From positions 1 to 64,000 of the forward strand of contig NZ_PGGK01000006.1 of NCBI RefSeq assembly GCF_004745425.1: 64,000 nucleotides of DNA, written 5' to 3'. The stretch's first letter is position 1, and each line of letters starts with the position of its first letter. Positions 34,297-44,110 of the stretch are shown piece after piece. Source of the DNA: Methanolobus halotolerans. GTDB lineage: Archaea; Halobacteriota; Methanosarcinia; Methanosarcinales; Methanosarcinaceae. Under the pieces are notes generated by a model that made no database searches, was not told where the DNA came from, and saw nothing but the letters and a program-made list of their open reading frames with translations. A program made the translations under genes and the position numbers.

Positions 34297-35775
34297 ATGG
34301 CATCTATAACCAGGCACAAAATACTCGTGGTTGATGATGAGGTACTGAATGTTGAACTGATGCGTGCATACCTGAGCAACGAGCATGATGTCATTTCCGC
34401 ATATAATGGTAAGGATGCACTGGAAAAGATTAAGACTGAGAATCCGGATCTCATCCTGCTTGACGTAATGATGCCTGAGATGGATGGCTACGAAGTCTGC
34501 AGGGTCATCAGACATGATTATCAGATGAAGTTCATTCCAATCATCATGGTGACAGCACTGACATCCAAGGATGACCATAACAAAGGTATTGAAGCCGGTG
34601 CGGATGACTTCCTGAAAAAGCCCGTCGGAAAATTCGAACTTGACAAAAAGATATCCTCTCTTTTAAGAATCAAGTTACAACATGACAACCTGCTCACCGA
34701 CAGGAACAAGGCTTATAATTATCTGGACTATGTGGGTGTACTCATAGCTGTCCTTGATAACAACTATAATCTTGTTCACATCAACAAAAAAGGTTCAGAT
34801 TTCCTTGAGTACAGAAAGGACAGGGTCCTTAACACGAACTGGATTAGCTCTTTTGTGCCGGAAAAATATGCAGACAATGTTAAAAATACCTACGACGAAC
34901 TAATCAAAGGTGCGGCCAGAATTGATGAATACCATGAATACCCACTTATTATTGGTAGTGGTGAAGAAAGGCACTTCATGTGGTATGATTCAGTACTGAG
35001 GGATAAAGAAGGCAACATTTCGAACATCCTGATATCAGGGGAGGATATCACTGAACGAAAAAAAGCCGAGGTCAAATTGCAGGATTATGCCTATCAATTG
35101 GAGCGTTCCAATGAACTGAAAGATCTCTTCACTGACATCCTGCGCCACGACCTGCTAAATCCTGCAGGTCTCATAAGATCGTTCACTGAGATCCTGATTG
35201 AGATCGAGATGGACGAAAGGAAAAAACATATCATAAGCAATATCAATGAATCGACTTCAAAGCTCATAGACCTTATCGAAGGAGCTGCCCATCTCGCAAA
35301 GATCGAGTCCATGGAAGAAATAGGATTTGTCAGGGTTGACCTTGCATCACTTTTGCAGGAATCTATCGAGAACTTCGCTCTGGATATTGAGAACAAGAAT
35401 ATTGATGTGGATACTTTGTTCATGGGTACTTATCCTGCACTTGCAAACCCGATGATAGAAAGGGTCTTCAGCAATTTGCTTTCAAATGCTGTCAAGTACA
35501 CTGCAAATGAAAGTATGGTTAAGATAAGTGTCGATGATGCAGGAGATAAATGGAAGGTCAGTTTCACAGACCAGGGAGAGGGTATACCTGACAAGGACAA
35601 AATAGCAGTATTTGAACGTTTCAAGCGCCTTCACAAAGATAACATACGAGGTAGCGGCATTGGACTTGCCATTGTCAAGAGGATCGTAGACCTACATCAC
35701 GAACAGGTTGGTGTCATCGATAACCCGGATGGTAAGGGAAGTATTTTCTGGCTTACCCTCAAAAAAGCTCAATGA
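34297..35775 (+). CDS. Hybrid signalling protein: receiver-PAS-histidine kinase
   Basis: The 492-residue cytoplasmic protein has an N-terminal receiver domain (ILVVDDEVLNVELMR, phospho-acceptor Asp in LILLDVMMPEMDGYE, Lys in FLKKPVGKFEL). A PAS domain follows (about 145-255, AVLDNNYNLVHINKKG to GEDITERKKAE), then a HisKA-like helix pair with the phospho-histidine in DILRHDLLNPAG, and an HATPase domain (N box VFSNLLSNAVKYT, G1 FTDQGEGIPD, G2 GSGIGLAIVKRI). The domain order REC-PAS-HK is common in methanogen sensor kinases. The signal is unknown. No response-regulator gene is adjacent. Confidence 0.9.
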   Translation: MASITRHKILVVDDEVLNVELMRAYLSNEHDVISAYNGKDALEKIKTENPDLILLDVMMPEMDGYEVCRVIRHDYQMKFIPIIMVTALTSKDDHNKGIEAGADDFLKKPVGKFELDKKISSLLRIKLQHDNLLTDRNKAYNYLDYVGVLIAVLDNNYNLVHINKKGSDFLEYRKDRVLNTNWISSFVPEKYADNVKNTYDELIKGAARIDEYHEYPLIIGSGEERHFMWYDSVLRDKEGNISNILISGEDITERKKAEVKLQDYAYQLERSNELKDLFTDILRHDLLNPAGLIRSFTEILIEIEMDERKKHIISNINESTSKLIDLIEGAAHLAKIESMEEIGFVRVDLASLLQESIENFALDIENKNIDVDTLFMGTYPALANPMIERVFSNLLSNAVKYTANESMVKISVDDAGDKWKVSFTDQGEGIPDKDKIAVFERFKRLHKDNIRGSGIGLAIVKRIVDLHHEQVGVIDNPDGKGSIFWLTLKKAQ

Positions 35776-35851
35776 TTTTTACATAATATCTCAATAATCG
35801 TTTTCCCGGGTGTATTGAAGATCCGGCTTACTATCATGTCTATTTTCGAAA

Positions 35852-35860
35852 CTTATATAT
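35852..35860 (+). promoter_or_regulatory. TATA box of mch
   Basis: CTTATATAT lies about 52 bases before the mch start, predicting transcription start near 35882 and a leader of about 25 bases that carries the AGAGTGAT ribosome-binding site. Confidence 0.5.
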
Positions 35861-35907
35861 GCTTACCAGCCCAATGACACTCGATTAACTGCATAAGAGT
35901 GATAAAC

Positions 35908-36870
35908 GTGATAAGTGTCAACGAAAAGGGACTTGCTATTATTGATGAGATGCTTGACTGGGAAGAGGACCTCAAGGTTCAATCCACAGAACTTGAAAAT
36001 GGTGCGACCATCATAGACTGTGGTGTCAACATGGAAGGCGGATACGATGCAGGAATGTATCTGTCACGCCTCTGCCTTGCAGACCTTGCAGAGATCAGCT
36101 ACACAAAGTTCGATCTTGACGGACTTCCGGTCCCGGCAATACAAGTAGCTACAGACCACCCGACGATCGCATGCATGGCATCCCAGTATGCCGGCTGGAG
36201 AATCTCTGTGGGCAAGTACTTCGGGATGGGTTCAGGTCCTGCAAGGGCTCTTGGTCTTAAGCCAAAGGAACTGTATGAAGAGATAGGCTACAAGGACGAT
36301 TCCGAATTTGCAGTACTTGTGATGGAATCAAGCGAACTCCCCAGTGAAGAGGTAGTCGACTATATTGCAAAACACTGCAGTGTCGACACTGAGAATATTT
36401 ATATCGCTGTCGCACCGACTGCTTCTATTGCAGGCAGTGTCCAGATATCCGCCCGTGTAGTTGAAACAGGTATTCACAAGCTCGAGTCCATCGGATTCGA
36501 TATCAACACAATCAAGAGCGGTTTTGGTGTTGCACCTATCGCACCGATAGTAGGGGATGACACAAAATGCATGGGTTCCACCAATGATTGTATTATCTAC
36601 TGTGGTGAGACCTACTACACCGTCGAGTACGGGGATGCAGAGAAGCTCGCCGATTATGTCAAACAGGTACCTTCCACAACTTCGAGGGATTTCGGAAAAC
36701 CCTTCTATACGACGTTCAAGGAAGCGGGATTTGACTTCTTCAAGGTCGATGCCGGAATGTTCGCACCTGCAAAGATAACCATCAATGACAAGAAGAGCAA
36801 CAAATCCTTCACCAGTGGAAGGATAAACCCCGGCATCCTGCTCGAATCCTTCGGTGTCAAGGAAGTCTGA
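35908..36870 (+). CDS. mch: Methenyl-tetrahydromethanopterin cyclohydrolase
   Basis: The 320-residue enzyme matches Mch along its whole length: [20 protein letters not shown], the [22 protein letters not shown] strand-helix, [26 protein letters not shown], and [24 protein letters not shown]. It interconverts 5,10-methenyl- and 5-formyl-H4MPT in the CO2-reducing/methyl-oxidising branch of methanogenesis, in the cytoplasm. The start is the GTG at 35908, four bases after AGAGTGAT; another GTG nine bases upstream is less well placed. A strong terminator follows at 36894-36924, before the DUF2124 gene. Confidence 0.97.
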   Translation: MISVNEKGLAIIDEMLDWEEDLKVQSTELENGATIIDCGVNMEGGYDAGMYLSRLCLADLAEISYTKFDLDGLPVPAIQVATDHPTIACMASQYAGWRISVGKYFGMGSGPARALGLKPKELYEEIGYKDDSEFAVLVMESSELPSEEVVDYIAKHCSVDTENIYIAVAPTASIAGSVQISARVVETGIHKLESIGFDINTIKSGFGVAPIAPIVGDDTKCMGSTNDCIIYCGETYYTVEYGDAEKLADYVKQVPSTTSRDFGKPFYTTFKEAGFDFFKVDAGMFAPAKITINDKKSNKSFTSGRINPGILLESFGVKEV

Positions 36871-36893
36871 CTTTTAAAAAGTATATTCTTAAC

Positions 36894-36924
36894 GTACAAC
36901 CTTCTGGTTGTACTCTTTTTTTTA
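36894..36924 (+). terminator. Intrinsic terminator after mch
   Basis: GTACAACC and GGTTGTAC form a perfect 8-bp stem with a TTCT loop, followed by TCTTTTTTTTTA. It is the clearest terminator in the window and lies 24 bases after the mch stop. Confidence 0.8.
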
Positions 36925-36941
36925 GGTTTTTTGGTGGAATT

Positions 36942-37415
36942 ATGAAAGCAATTAATACAACACAGGGCATTGGCGGCCAGCTGACCGAATTCAGGAAACT
37001 TGTCGAAAAATCCGAGAAGATAACTTTTGTAGGAACTGCCGGATTCTGTACTCCCTTCGCCGAACTGATGGCATTTGTCCTGAGAAAAAGCGATAAACAA
37101 ATGACATTCATCCCTGATCTGAAATTCGAGGAAGCAAGGTCCATTATTTCAACATCTCATGGAATGCAGGTTGGTGATTCCGCTGATCCTCGTGCAGACA
37201 CTGTTGTACTGCTGGGCGGACTGGCAATGCCAAAAACCGGGATAGAAGCCGGGAAGATGAAGGAGATGACAGATCGTATACTTGATGGTTCCGGTAGAAG
37301 ACTCATTATCGGCATCTGTTTCCAGTCAATATTCCAGAAAATGGACTGGCCTGATTTCATTGATTTTGATTATATTATTGACGCGGATATGACGAATCAG
37401 GTGCTGAAAATTTAA
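36942..37415 (+). CDS. DUF2124 protein
   Basis: A 157-residue soluble protein beginning MKAINTTQGIGGQLTEFRKL, with VGTAGFCTPFAELMAFVLR, DTVVLLGGLAMPK and RLIIGICFQSIFQKMDWP, matching the DUF2124 family of methanogens. The fold appears Rossmann-like. Function is unknown. Placement directly behind mch suggests a C1-related role, but an intrinsic terminator separates the genes, so expression may be partial read-through. TTTTTTGGTGGAA precedes the ATG. Confidence 0.8.
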   Translation: MKAINTTQGIGGQLTEFRKLVEKSEKITFVGTAGFCTPFAELMAFVLRKSDKQMTFIPDLKFEEARSIISTSHGMQVGDSADPRADTVVLLGGLAMPKTGIEAGKMKEMTDRILDGSGRRLIIGICFQSIFQKMDWPDFIDFDYIIDADMTNQVLKI

Positions 37416-37447
37416 TTGTTTATTTTAACTTATTTTCCTTGTTTATT

Positions 37448-38470
37448 CTAATTAACCCACACATCCACAACAACATGCCAGACACCGGGTGAGTATTTCT
37501 TAACCCTGCGACAATCCCTTATCTCAACCCGTCTTCCCTCTCTTAAAGCCGCCTCTTTTATACGGGACACCGGTCTGTCAAATACAAGGGATTCTGGTGT
37601 TGTTTCATGGTAATGAAGCATGCCTCCTTTCTTTTTGATGGCCCGGATGCCGTATTGCAGATAATGATGTGTGGTACCCACATATCCCATTATCACCCTG
37701 TCCGCGATTCCCTGAGGTGTAAGTTCGGCACAGTCCCCATCTAGGGGTTCTATGATATTATCAACTTTATTCAATGAGACATTTTCCCGAAGGTAAGCAA
37801 AAGATTCAGGGTTCAGCTCAATGGATATTATCTTAAGCGGGCAGGCGTGGACGGCAATAGGGATTGAAAAATATCCGATACCTGCAAACATATCAACGAT
37901 TGTCTCATCAGAGCCCACGCTGCTCATAAGCTTTTTCTCGTAGAGGTTTCCCTTTGAGAACATGACCTTTGTAACATCAAGTTTGAAAAGGCACTTGTTC
38001 TCCTTGTGAATTGTTTCGGTGAATGAGCCTGCAATGAGCTCTCTTCTCGGCCTTCTGAGCTGTCCTTCGATACCGAGGTCCCTGACGACCGTCCTGCATG
38101 AAGGGTACATATCGAGAAGTTTCTCAGCTATCAAGGATTTATGATCCTCAATACGGGCATCGATATTCACAACAATGATATCTCCGAGTATCTGCCATCC
38201 CGAAGGGGCGAGTTCGAGGTCTGTTTCAGGAATAAGGTCACGAAGTCTGTCTTTGAGGGTCTTTGTTTTTCTGTAGTACTCGGGATTTTCCTGCTCTACA
38301 GTTCTCAGTTCCTTGTATCCGGATGTTACCGGGATTTCAAGGAACAGCTGCCCGTCGATAGTGCTTGTCCTTATCTTCCTGTCAAGGTCAAGCATGGCAC
38401 TCTCAAGAAGTTCCTGTCTCAGTGTTTCAGCTTCGGAGGCGTGTACAATGATAGCTTTTCTCACACTCAT
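37448..38470 (-). CDS. trm5: tRNA (guanine-37-N1)-methyltransferase, Trm5 type
   Basis: The 340-residue protein has an N-terminal D1-like region, then the class I methyltransferase core with the SAM motif DMFAGIGYFSIPIA, the acidic SIELNPESFAYLRENVSLNKV, and GYVGTTHHYLQYGI, and ends WHVVVDVWVN. Trm5 methylates G37 of tRNA (and starts wyosine synthesis). I place the start at the ATG at 38470, preceded by GCGGTTGA. The frame stops at TAG (37450-37448), with a TAA five codons further on (see findings). It is divergent from msvR. Confidence 0.85.
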   Translation of the reverse strand: MSVRKAIIVHASEAETLRQELLESAMLDLDRKIRTSTIDGQLFLEIPVTSGYKELRTVEQENPEYYRKTKTLKDRLRDLIPETDLELAPSGWQILGDIIVVNIDARIEDHKSLIAEKLLDMYPSCRTVVRDLGIEGQLRRPRRELIAGSFTETIHKENKCLFKLDVTKVMFSKGNLYEKKLMSSVGSDETIVDMFAGIGYFSIPIAVHACPLKIISIELNPESFAYLRENVSLNKVDNIIEPLDGDCAELTPQGIADRVIMGYVGTTHHYLQYGIRAIKKKGGMLHYHETTPESLVFDRPVSRIKEAALREGRRVEIRDCRRVKKYSPGVWHVVVDVWVN

Positions 38471-38523
38471 CTTTTTCAACCGCAGTATTTTAGAGATACA
38501 CAAATATGCCATAGAAGTATTTA

Positions 38524-38539
38524 TTCGTTAGGCAGCGAA
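38524..38539. promoter_or_regulatory. TTCG-N8-CGAA palindrome at the msvR promoter
   Basis: TTCG TTAGGCAG CGAA directly precedes the TATA box ATTTATATAC (38541-38550) of the regulator gene at 38574. Inverted TTCG...CGAA repeats are the reported binding sites of MsvR, so this is a good candidate for autoregulation; the exact spacing in other species was not checked. It also lies within about 70 bases of the trm5 start. Confidence 0.55.
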
Positions 38540-38573
38540 CATTTATATACATTGTCTATTAATTGAGTACTGC

Positions 38574-39326
38574 ATGAATAATGGAGACAGTACTGCAATC
38601 TTTTCCACAGAAGCGGGTTTCATTGCATTGAACGGTTCTGTAAAGATACAGATTCTGGAACTTTTGAAAAACGGATCAAAATCCTTTGATGAAATAGTAA
38701 ATCACACGGGGAAAGCAAAAGCTACTATCTCTGTTCACCTCAAAGACCTTCGATCCTGCAGCCTGCTGGAAGAACATGTGGACCCTGATGACCGACGCAA
38801 GAAAATATATTCTCTGAGATGTCAGTATGTAGCCTGTTCACAGGAACCAGGGCTCGAACACTATACGGACATGCTGAAGATCATTTCTTCTACTGATTTT
38901 GAGAGATTTGGAAGCCTTGTATGCGTTTTCCATGCTGTCCAGTACGGTTTTCTTGCCAACGGAATAAACTGTGATCCCATAATGCGGAATATTGGCAGAG
39001 ATGTTGGCAAGAGCTTTGCACATAGTTTAATATCAACTGAACCTGATGATCTTTTTGCGGAAATGGAAGTATTCTGGGAAAAGAACGATATCGGTAAGTT
39101 CTCTGTTCTAAGTAAAGATCCTTTAAAACTGGAGGTCCACGATTTCTTTGCCTGTAAGTCCCTCCCTATCAAAACCAAAGTGCTCTGTACCTTTGTAAAA
39201 GGGGTTTTCGAAGGAGTCTTCATTGACAAGTTTGCAATAGATTGTACTATGGAAAATATATCTGTTTGCAACAATAATTGTGAACCGTGTATCCTTGTGA
39301 TGAAAGAATTTAAGAAGCTTTTATAA
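38574..39326 (+). CDS. msvR: MsvR-like redox regulator (ArsR HTH plus V4R domain)
   Basis: The 250-residue protein has an N-terminal ArsR-type winged helix (LNGSVKIQILELLKNGSKSF, TGKAKATISVHLKDLRSCSL, DPDDRRKKIYSL) and a C-terminal V4R domain with clustered cysteines (DCTMENISVC, NNCEPC). That combination and length (about 250 aa) define MsvR, a methanogen regulator that senses oxidation through V4R cysteines and controls oxidative-stress genes. The TATA box is about 28 bases from the ATG, so the mRNA is nearly leaderless. Its last 17 bases overlap the convergent DUF2110 gene. Confidence 0.8.
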   Translation: MNNGDSTAIFSTEAGFIALNGSVKIQILELLKNGSKSFDEIVNHTGKAKATISVHLKDLRSCSLLEEHVDPDDRRKKIYSLRCQYVACSQEPGLEHYTDMLKIISSTDFERFGSLVCVFHAVQYGFLANGINCDPIMRNIGRDVGKSFAHSLISTEPDDLFAEMEVFWEKNDIGKFSVLSKDPLKLEVHDFFACKSLPIKTKVLCTFVKGVFEGVFIDKFAIDCTMENISVCNNNCEPCILVMKEFKKLL

Positions 39327-39993
39327 CTCCCAGTTCACCACTCACAAACCTGCCAATAGATGCTACTATACCCGGCCCTTCAGTGTTCCCACGACATGTA
39401 ATGACATGTTCCATCAGTCCCAGACGTTCAATCCCGAAGATATCCCTTCCATGACCTGTTCTTTTGATGGCTGCCTTGAGTTCAGAGCGGGTCACGGCGT
39501 TTGCAATGACATGATCGAATCCTGATTTCTTCCAGTTCCACAGGATGTCCACCTGCTTCTTTGTGAAATCTCCTGTGAGATTTTCTGCATCGGTTATCGC
39601 TATCTCAACAGGCAGGTGGCTGATCATTCCAAAACGTGAAGCTATCTGTCTGGCATTTCCGGTTCCAAGTACACCGAGTTTATTTCCAGGCACTGTTACA
39701 GGTACACCGACATCCACAATTATTTCGTCACTCTCGATTCGGCGGATGAATCCTTTAAGTACATCTCCTGTCCTGACTTTCTGAACGGGCTTGCCATATT
39801 CCTCTGCCAGGAAATTTGCTGCGAATTCCTCATCCTCCCCGGTTATTTCCAGGGTCAGCCATCCATCCTCCGAAACAGAATAAGTGGCTGCTGCATCAAG
39901 ATCTTTGAGTTCGTTGTCTATCAGTACCTGTGCCGAATGGACAGCACGTTCCTTGCTGCCATATATCTTGATAAGTAATTGTAAACTGATCAT
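39310..39993 (-). CDS. DUF2110 protein
   Basis: A 227-residue protein starting MISLQLLIKIYGSKERAVHS, with a central S1/OB-like stretch VLKGFIRRIESDEIIVDVGV and GVLGTGNARQIASRFGM, ending ASIGRFVSGELGVIKAS. It matches DUF2110, found in archaea and mostly near transcription genes (a TFE-linked family in some genomes). It lies directly downstream of an HTH gene on the same strand (two bases between stop and start). Confidence 0.75.
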   Translation of the reverse strand: MISLQLLIKIYGSKERAVHSAQVLIDNELKDLDAAATYSVSEDGWLTLEITGEDEEFAANFLAEEYGKPVQKVRTGDVLKGFIRRIESDEIIVDVGVPVTVPGNKLGVLGTGNARQIASRFGMISHLPVEIAITDAENLTGDFTKKQVDILWNWKKSGFDHVIANAVTRSELKAAIKRTGHGRDIFGIERLGLMEHVITCRGNTEGPGIVASIGRFVSGELGVIKAS

Positions 39994-39995
39994 TG

Positions 39996-40577
39996 TTAAC
40001 CGGATTTGACTTTTTGTTTCATAACGTTATCGAACATATCCTGCATTTCGGATAATTTATCCAGCGAATCATCGTCGATCTCATCTTCAGATTGTTCGAT
40101 GGCGCTAATAAGAAGTTGTATATCACGACTGAAAGGTCCTATCTTCCTTTGCACAGAATCAAAATCAGAACCATTATTTTGTACTTCACCATAGATCAAG
40201 CTGATACTACTGTACAGCCTGCCTATTCTATTATGAATGGTATCAGAATCGATGTTAACTGTGGGATTGTCATTCTCTTCAACATCTTCAAAGCCGTCGG
40301 ACATCTCCCCTTCAAGTGCAACTATGAGGTTCTTTAATGCTTCGACCACTTTGTAACCGTGTTCAGTCAGTTCCACATATTTGACACGACCGTCAACTGA
40401 GAATTGCACAAGGCCGTGATCTTCCATTTTTGACAGGATCTTAGTTGTATGAGCAAAAGTAGAATTTATTTCTTTAGTTATGATGGATGCATATGTTTTC
40501 TGGAAAGACCAGATCGCAAGAAGTGCAAGCACCGGTTTCTCTTGCAAAAAAAGTTGTTCTGCATATTCTCTTGTCAT
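39996..40577 (-). CDS. Winged-helix regulator with helical C-terminal domain
   Basis: The 193-residue protein has an N-terminal winged helix (ALLAIWSFQKTYASIITKEI, AHTTKILSKMEDHGLVQF, DGRVKYVELTEHGYKV) of MarR/PadR-like type and an acidic helical C-terminal region that may mediate dimerisation. The start is the ATG at 40577, seven bases after GAAGGGG. It forms a two-gene unit with the DUF2110 gene. Target genes are unknown. Confidence 0.7.
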   Translation of the reverse strand: MTREYAEQLFLQEKPVLALLAIWSFQKTYASIITKEINSTFAHTTKILSKMEDHGLVQFSVDGRVKYVELTEHGYKVVEALKNLIVALEGEMSDGFEDVEENDNPTVNIDSDTIHNRIGRLYSSISLIYGEVQNNGSDFDSVQRKIGPFSRDIQLLISAIEQSEDEIDDDSLDKLSEMQDMFDNVMKQKVKSG

Positions 40578-40682
40578 CGTTTTCCCCTTCAAGGTTAAAA
40601 TAGGATAATATGTGATTGCTAATAATTAGATTATTGATTATATATTTATGTATATATCTATATCTTAAAATAGTATATATGT

Positions 40683-41846
40683 TTATCGGAGCATCATTAT
40701 TATGTTTTCAATTTCATCGATACCCGCATCAGTTTTAAAAGAAGTGCCACTGAAATGTGTCCTTGAAGCAGCGAATCCCCGGCTTTTCAGAGTGTTGATC
40801 AGGTCATTGATGCCGGATGCGGACACTCCGAGTCTTTTGCATATGAGATGCTGTTCATAGAAGGTAGGCATTTCCAGTTCATCCATACATAATCCTATAA
40901 TCCTTTTTGCCTGTTCCTTTGTACCGGGCTCCGTTCTTTCAAGTTCTTTCAAGACATCTCCACAAAAGCCAATGTCGTGTAATTTACCTAGCCAGAGAGG
41001 ACCTGCAATCAATGCCTCCGAGGAACAGCGTGGGCATCCACTTGCAATGTTTACAGCCATACCCGGAAGAATTTGCCTGAATCCACAGGGTGTACAATGT
41101 AAGATGAAGCCAATATGTTCCAGCATTTCATCAGCTTTTTTTGCACCGTTACCTATTTCGAGATAGGTTCGCACATAATGCCGGGTCGCATGCGAAAGCA
41201 ATGGAACCATGAACTTGTCAGTGATTGCGAGTTCTCTTGCCACCTTTCCAAGCAGTATGCGCACTCCCATCTCAGCATGGTATTCGTTATTGAAAGGAAC
41301 TGCGGAATATTTTCGTATGCCTGAATGCAGATGGGCACCGCAGAGAGGGGCCGTATCCGTTGCTGTCACAGCCAGAAGATGCACTGCACAGCGTGCAGCC
41401 GCTGCCAGAAAAGGAGCCGGCGTTCCAAACGGATCAATATCCACAATGTTGAACCTTTTCTCATGCATTAGCACATTGGCATTCTTATGTGTTGCATCAA
41501 CCCTCTCCTGTAATCCCAGATGACGAATATTACGGACAATGAGCTCAAAGGCATTTTCACTCCAGTCATTCAGGGTTGTATGAACTCCGACTTCATTGGC
41601 AATTCTCAATCCACGTATACCTGAAGCCGAAAGCGCATCAAGGTACCTGATATCCTCGATAGCAATATTACGTCTTTCACTTAGCTTCTCAGCAAAAACA
41701 GAAGTTGCAGCCACAGAAATATCCCGATTAAGCTCCATGGCAGGATTATAGAAAACAGGGGCTGCTGAGGGAGGAAATGAAACTCCCTCTTCATGTACCG
41801 GAACAAGCACATCGGTTTTACCTTCTTTTACAGCCCGGATATTCAT
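40683..41846 (-). CDS. trm1: tRNA (guanine-26-N2)-dimethyltransferase
   Basis: The 387-residue enzyme matches Trm1: N-terminal [20 protein letters not shown] and [21 protein letters not shown] motif [16 protein letters not shown], the family catalytic motif [12 protein letters not shown], and a C-terminal zinc-binding part with CTPCGFRQ and CPRC. It dimethylates G26 in tRNA. Length is typical. Confidence 0.95.
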   Translation of the reverse strand: MNIRAVKEGKTDVLVPVHEEGVSFPPSAAPVFYNPAMELNRDISVAATSVFAEKLSERRNIAIEDIRYLDALSASGIRGLRIANEVGVHTTLNDWSENAFELIVRNIRHLGLQERVDATHKNANVLMHEKRFNIVDIDPFGTPAPFLAAAARCAVHLLAVTATDTAPLCGAHLHSGIRKYSAVPFNNEYHAEMGVRILLGKVARELAITDKFMVPLLSHATRHYVRTYLEIGNGAKKADEMLEHIGFILHCTPCGFRQILPGMAVNIASGCPRCSSEALIAGPLWLGKLHDIGFCGDVLKELERTEPGTKEQAKRIIGLCMDELEMPTFYEQHLICKRLGVSASGINDLINTLKSRGFAASRTHFSGTSFKTDAGIDEIENIIMMLR

Positions 41847-41866
41847 GCGTCTCAGAAGGTGCTTTT

Positions 41867-42388
41867 TTATTTAACTGTAATGGTACCCTTCATTCTCTCT
41901 TCAAAACCACGAATGTGGTAATTATAGGTCCCGGTCTCATTGAATGTATTTGTAAAGCTGTTTCTGTATACCAGACTTCTGTCTTCCCAGAGTCCTTCAT
42001 CGCTTACCAGTACGAAGTTCCTGGCAGGCTGATTCATATTGATCCAGAAGACACTGTCACCTTCATTGATCGTGACATTACTTGGCTGCGCCAGGAAATT
42101 CTTCAAAGTGATCCTGTATGTTCGCGGGCCTGTAGACTCTACTACAGTGACACCGCTGCCCTCATTTACTTCGACATCATCTTCTGCAAGTGTTTCATTT
42201 CCATCCGCAGAAGTTACATCGTCATCTGACTGGGTTCCATTATCCATCCCGGATGTCTCATTATTGCCATCATGAATCTCAGTCTGGTCTTCATCAGGAC
42301 CGTTTTCTTCAATATTGTTGTCCGTAACACAACCTGCTACGATAAGAGAGCATAACAATAGAAACGCTACAAGTATTTTAGGATTCAT
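41867..42388 (-). CDS. Lipoprotein with cupredoxin-like domain
   Basis: The 173-residue precursor has a lipobox ([11 protein letters not shown], lipidation at Cys19), an Asp/Glu/Asn-rich linker of about 60 residues, and a cupredoxin-type beta-barrel ([48 protein letters not shown]). The usual type-1 copper ligands are not preserved: the N-terminal His is replaced in ARNFVLV and the Cys before the last loop is His in YNYHIRGF. It may bind another metal, or none. Confidence 0.7.
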   Translation of the reverse strand: MNPKILVAFLLLCSLIVAGCVTDNNIEENGPDEDQTEIHDGNNETSGMDNGTQSDDDVTSADGNETLAEDDVEVNEGSGVTVVESTGPRTYRITLKNFLAQPSNVTINEGDSVFWINMNQPARNFVLVSDEGLWEDRSLVYRNSFTNTFNETGTYNYHIRGFEERMKGTITVK

Positions 42389-42449
42389 AATATCACCTTT
42401 CTAAAATAGATTTTTAATGTAATATAGATGTTTAAACTAATAACGATTT

Positions 42450-43106
42450 CTAATCAGCTTCAATAAAACAGACATCAACATCAAGCTTCTCATCTGTCGC
42501 TTGCAGATCGATCAAAGCTGCAAAACCTCTGGCAGCCATACCGGGGTTGACTACAACGGTTCCGTTCTTATTTTCGACACCTTTTGCCTCGTGTATGTGC
42601 CCGCAGACCATCAGATCGACCTTTCCCAGATATCTTGCAATGGACTTGCATCCAACATGCATGCCTCCAACCACGTCCAGAACACCATACGGAGGGGCAT
42701 GCGTGAGCAGTACTGCCCGTTTTTTACTTCTTTCAGCCTCCGACATTATTTTCCCAAGCCCCTTCTCGATATCGCATTCCTCTATCTCGAAAGGAGTGCA
42801 AAAAGGTGTTGGATTTGACCCTCCCGTTCCCATGAAAGTAATATCTTTATAGGTCACAGAACGGTTATGCAGGTTAATTGCAGAGGAATCATTGATCACT
42901 TCAATGATAGATTCCGGATCACAGTTCCCGGGAACAGCCATAACCTTCTGGTCGAACATACCGATCAGCTCATGTGCTTTTTCGGCAGGTCCGAAATTGG
43001 TTATGTCGCCTGCGATCAGTACGACATCCACATGGCCGGACTTTTTTAGCAAAGCCCGGATTGCTGAGTAATTCCCATGGGGATCTGCTATTGCAAATAT
43101 TCTCAT
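42450..43106 (-). CDS. Calcineurin-like metallophosphoesterase
   Basis: The 218-residue enzyme has the phosphoesterase metal motifs in order: FAIADPHGNY (D-X-H), IAGDITNFG (GD), VPGNCDPE (GNCD variant of GNHD), LTHAPPYG and VCGHIHEAKG. Such proteins are small phosphodiesterases with varied substrates. A TATA box (TTTATAT, about 43126-43132 on the minus strand) sits 26 bases before the ATG at 43106, indicating a leaderless mRNA. The frame stops at TAG (42452-42450), with TAA five codons beyond. Confidence 0.85.
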   Translation of the reverse strand: MRIFAIADPHGNYSAIRALLKKSGHVDVVLIAGDITNFGPAEKAHELIGMFDQKVMAVPGNCDPESIIEVINDSSAINLHNRSVTYKDITFMGTGGSNPTPFCTPFEIEECDIEKGLGKIMSEAERSKKRAVLLTHAPPYGVLDVVGGMHVGCKSIARYLGKVDLMVCGHIHEAKGVENKNGTVVVNPGMAARGFAALIDLQATDEKLDVDVCFIEAD

Positions 43107-43144
43107 AAACAAAACTGGTTTACATTTGGATATAAATGTTGCCT

Positions 43145-43918
43145 TCAGAAGGACCTGTTCCCTCCAAGTAGTGATCCGAGGGCACTGTCACCAAAACCGC
43201 CCGCACCTTTGGATTCACCTCTGTTCCGGGAACTTGCGGCGGCTACCATTCTGTCCGCAAGCCGTGAGAAGGGGAGGCTCTGCAGATAGACTGTACCGGG
43301 CCCCCTCAGGGCTGCAAGTACCAGCCCCTCCCCGCCAAACAGGGCATTCTTGAACCCGCTTGCAAGTTGTATATCATAGTCCACTGTTTCAGAGAATGCA
43401 GCAAGGCAACCCGTATCTACCCGGAGTGTTTCACCTGTCCGTAGTTCTTTTTCGATAAGAGTGCCGCCTGCATGCACGAAGGCCATTCCGTCACCTGTAA
43501 GCCTCTGAAGGATAAAGCCCTCTCCTCCGAAAAGACCCGCGCCGATCTTTTTAGTTAAGGCAACTTCAATCTCTATCCCCTTGGCCGCACACAGGAAAGA
43601 GTCCTTCTGACACAGGAAGCGTCCACCGTGCTTTGCGAGGTCTAGCGCAAGGACCTTGCCGGGGTAGGGAGCTCCGAAGGCAACAAATCCTTTATCGTGT
43701 CCTTCATGTGTGAAACTGGTGATGAAGAAACTCTCACCTGTAAAAGCACGTTTTAAACCTTTCAGCACCCCGCCTCCGGTGGATGTCTGCATTTTGATTC
43801 CGGGACCCATGTACATCATAGCACCAGCTTCCGCCCTGACAGATTCGTTTGGATCGAGCTCGATCTCTACGATCTGCATATCATCACCTATTATTTTATA
43901 ATCAATCACATCTGCCAT
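43145..43918 (-). CDS. AIM24/TIGR00266 family protein
   Basis: The 257-residue protein is a beta-rich, glycine-rich protein of the AIM24/TIGR00266 family: [56 protein letters not shown] and [17 protein letters not shown]. It ends in a Gly/Ser-rich tail. The family is widespread and uncharacterised in prokaryotes. The ATG at 43918 follows AAAAT without a clear ribosome-binding site. Confidence 0.85.
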   Translation of the reverse strand: MADVIDYKIIGDDMQIVEIELDPNESVRAEAGAMMYMGPGIKMQTSTGGGVLKGLKRAFTGESFFITSFTHEGHDKGFVAFGAPYPGKVLALDLAKHGGRFLCQKDSFLCAAKGIEIEVALTKKIGAGLFGGEGFILQRLTGDGMAFVHAGGTLIEKELRTGETLRVDTGCLAAFSETVDYDIQLASGFKNALFGGEGLVLAALRGPGTVYLQSLPFSRLADRMVAAASSRNRGESKGAGGFGDSALGSLLGGNRSF

Positions 43919-44072
43919 TTTATTTTCTCCGGATATTTTTTTGGATATGTCTTTAAAAATCAGCCTAAATATCTATATGTTGTTCGTTTAGTTTATTAGT
44001 TTATCTGATATGTAAGCAATAAATTTATACAAGAGTTTTTCCTCCACCAAAGCTCAACTGAACTTGAATAAA

Positions 44073-44082
44073 TTAATATAGG
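44073..44082 (+). promoter_or_regulatory. TATA box of first cobD-like gene
   Basis: TTAATATAGGTCC here and TTAATATAGGTCT at 45639 are near-identical and equally spaced to their genes, showing that promoter and gene were duplicated together. Confidence 0.5.
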
Positions 44083-44110
44083 TCCTTTGCGTACACACTT
44101 GTTGATAATT

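Noticed and set aside
41777-42229. 150-codon plus-strand frame across trm1 and the cupredoxin-like gene
   Set aside because: It is antisense to two well-supported genes and its translation shows no domain.
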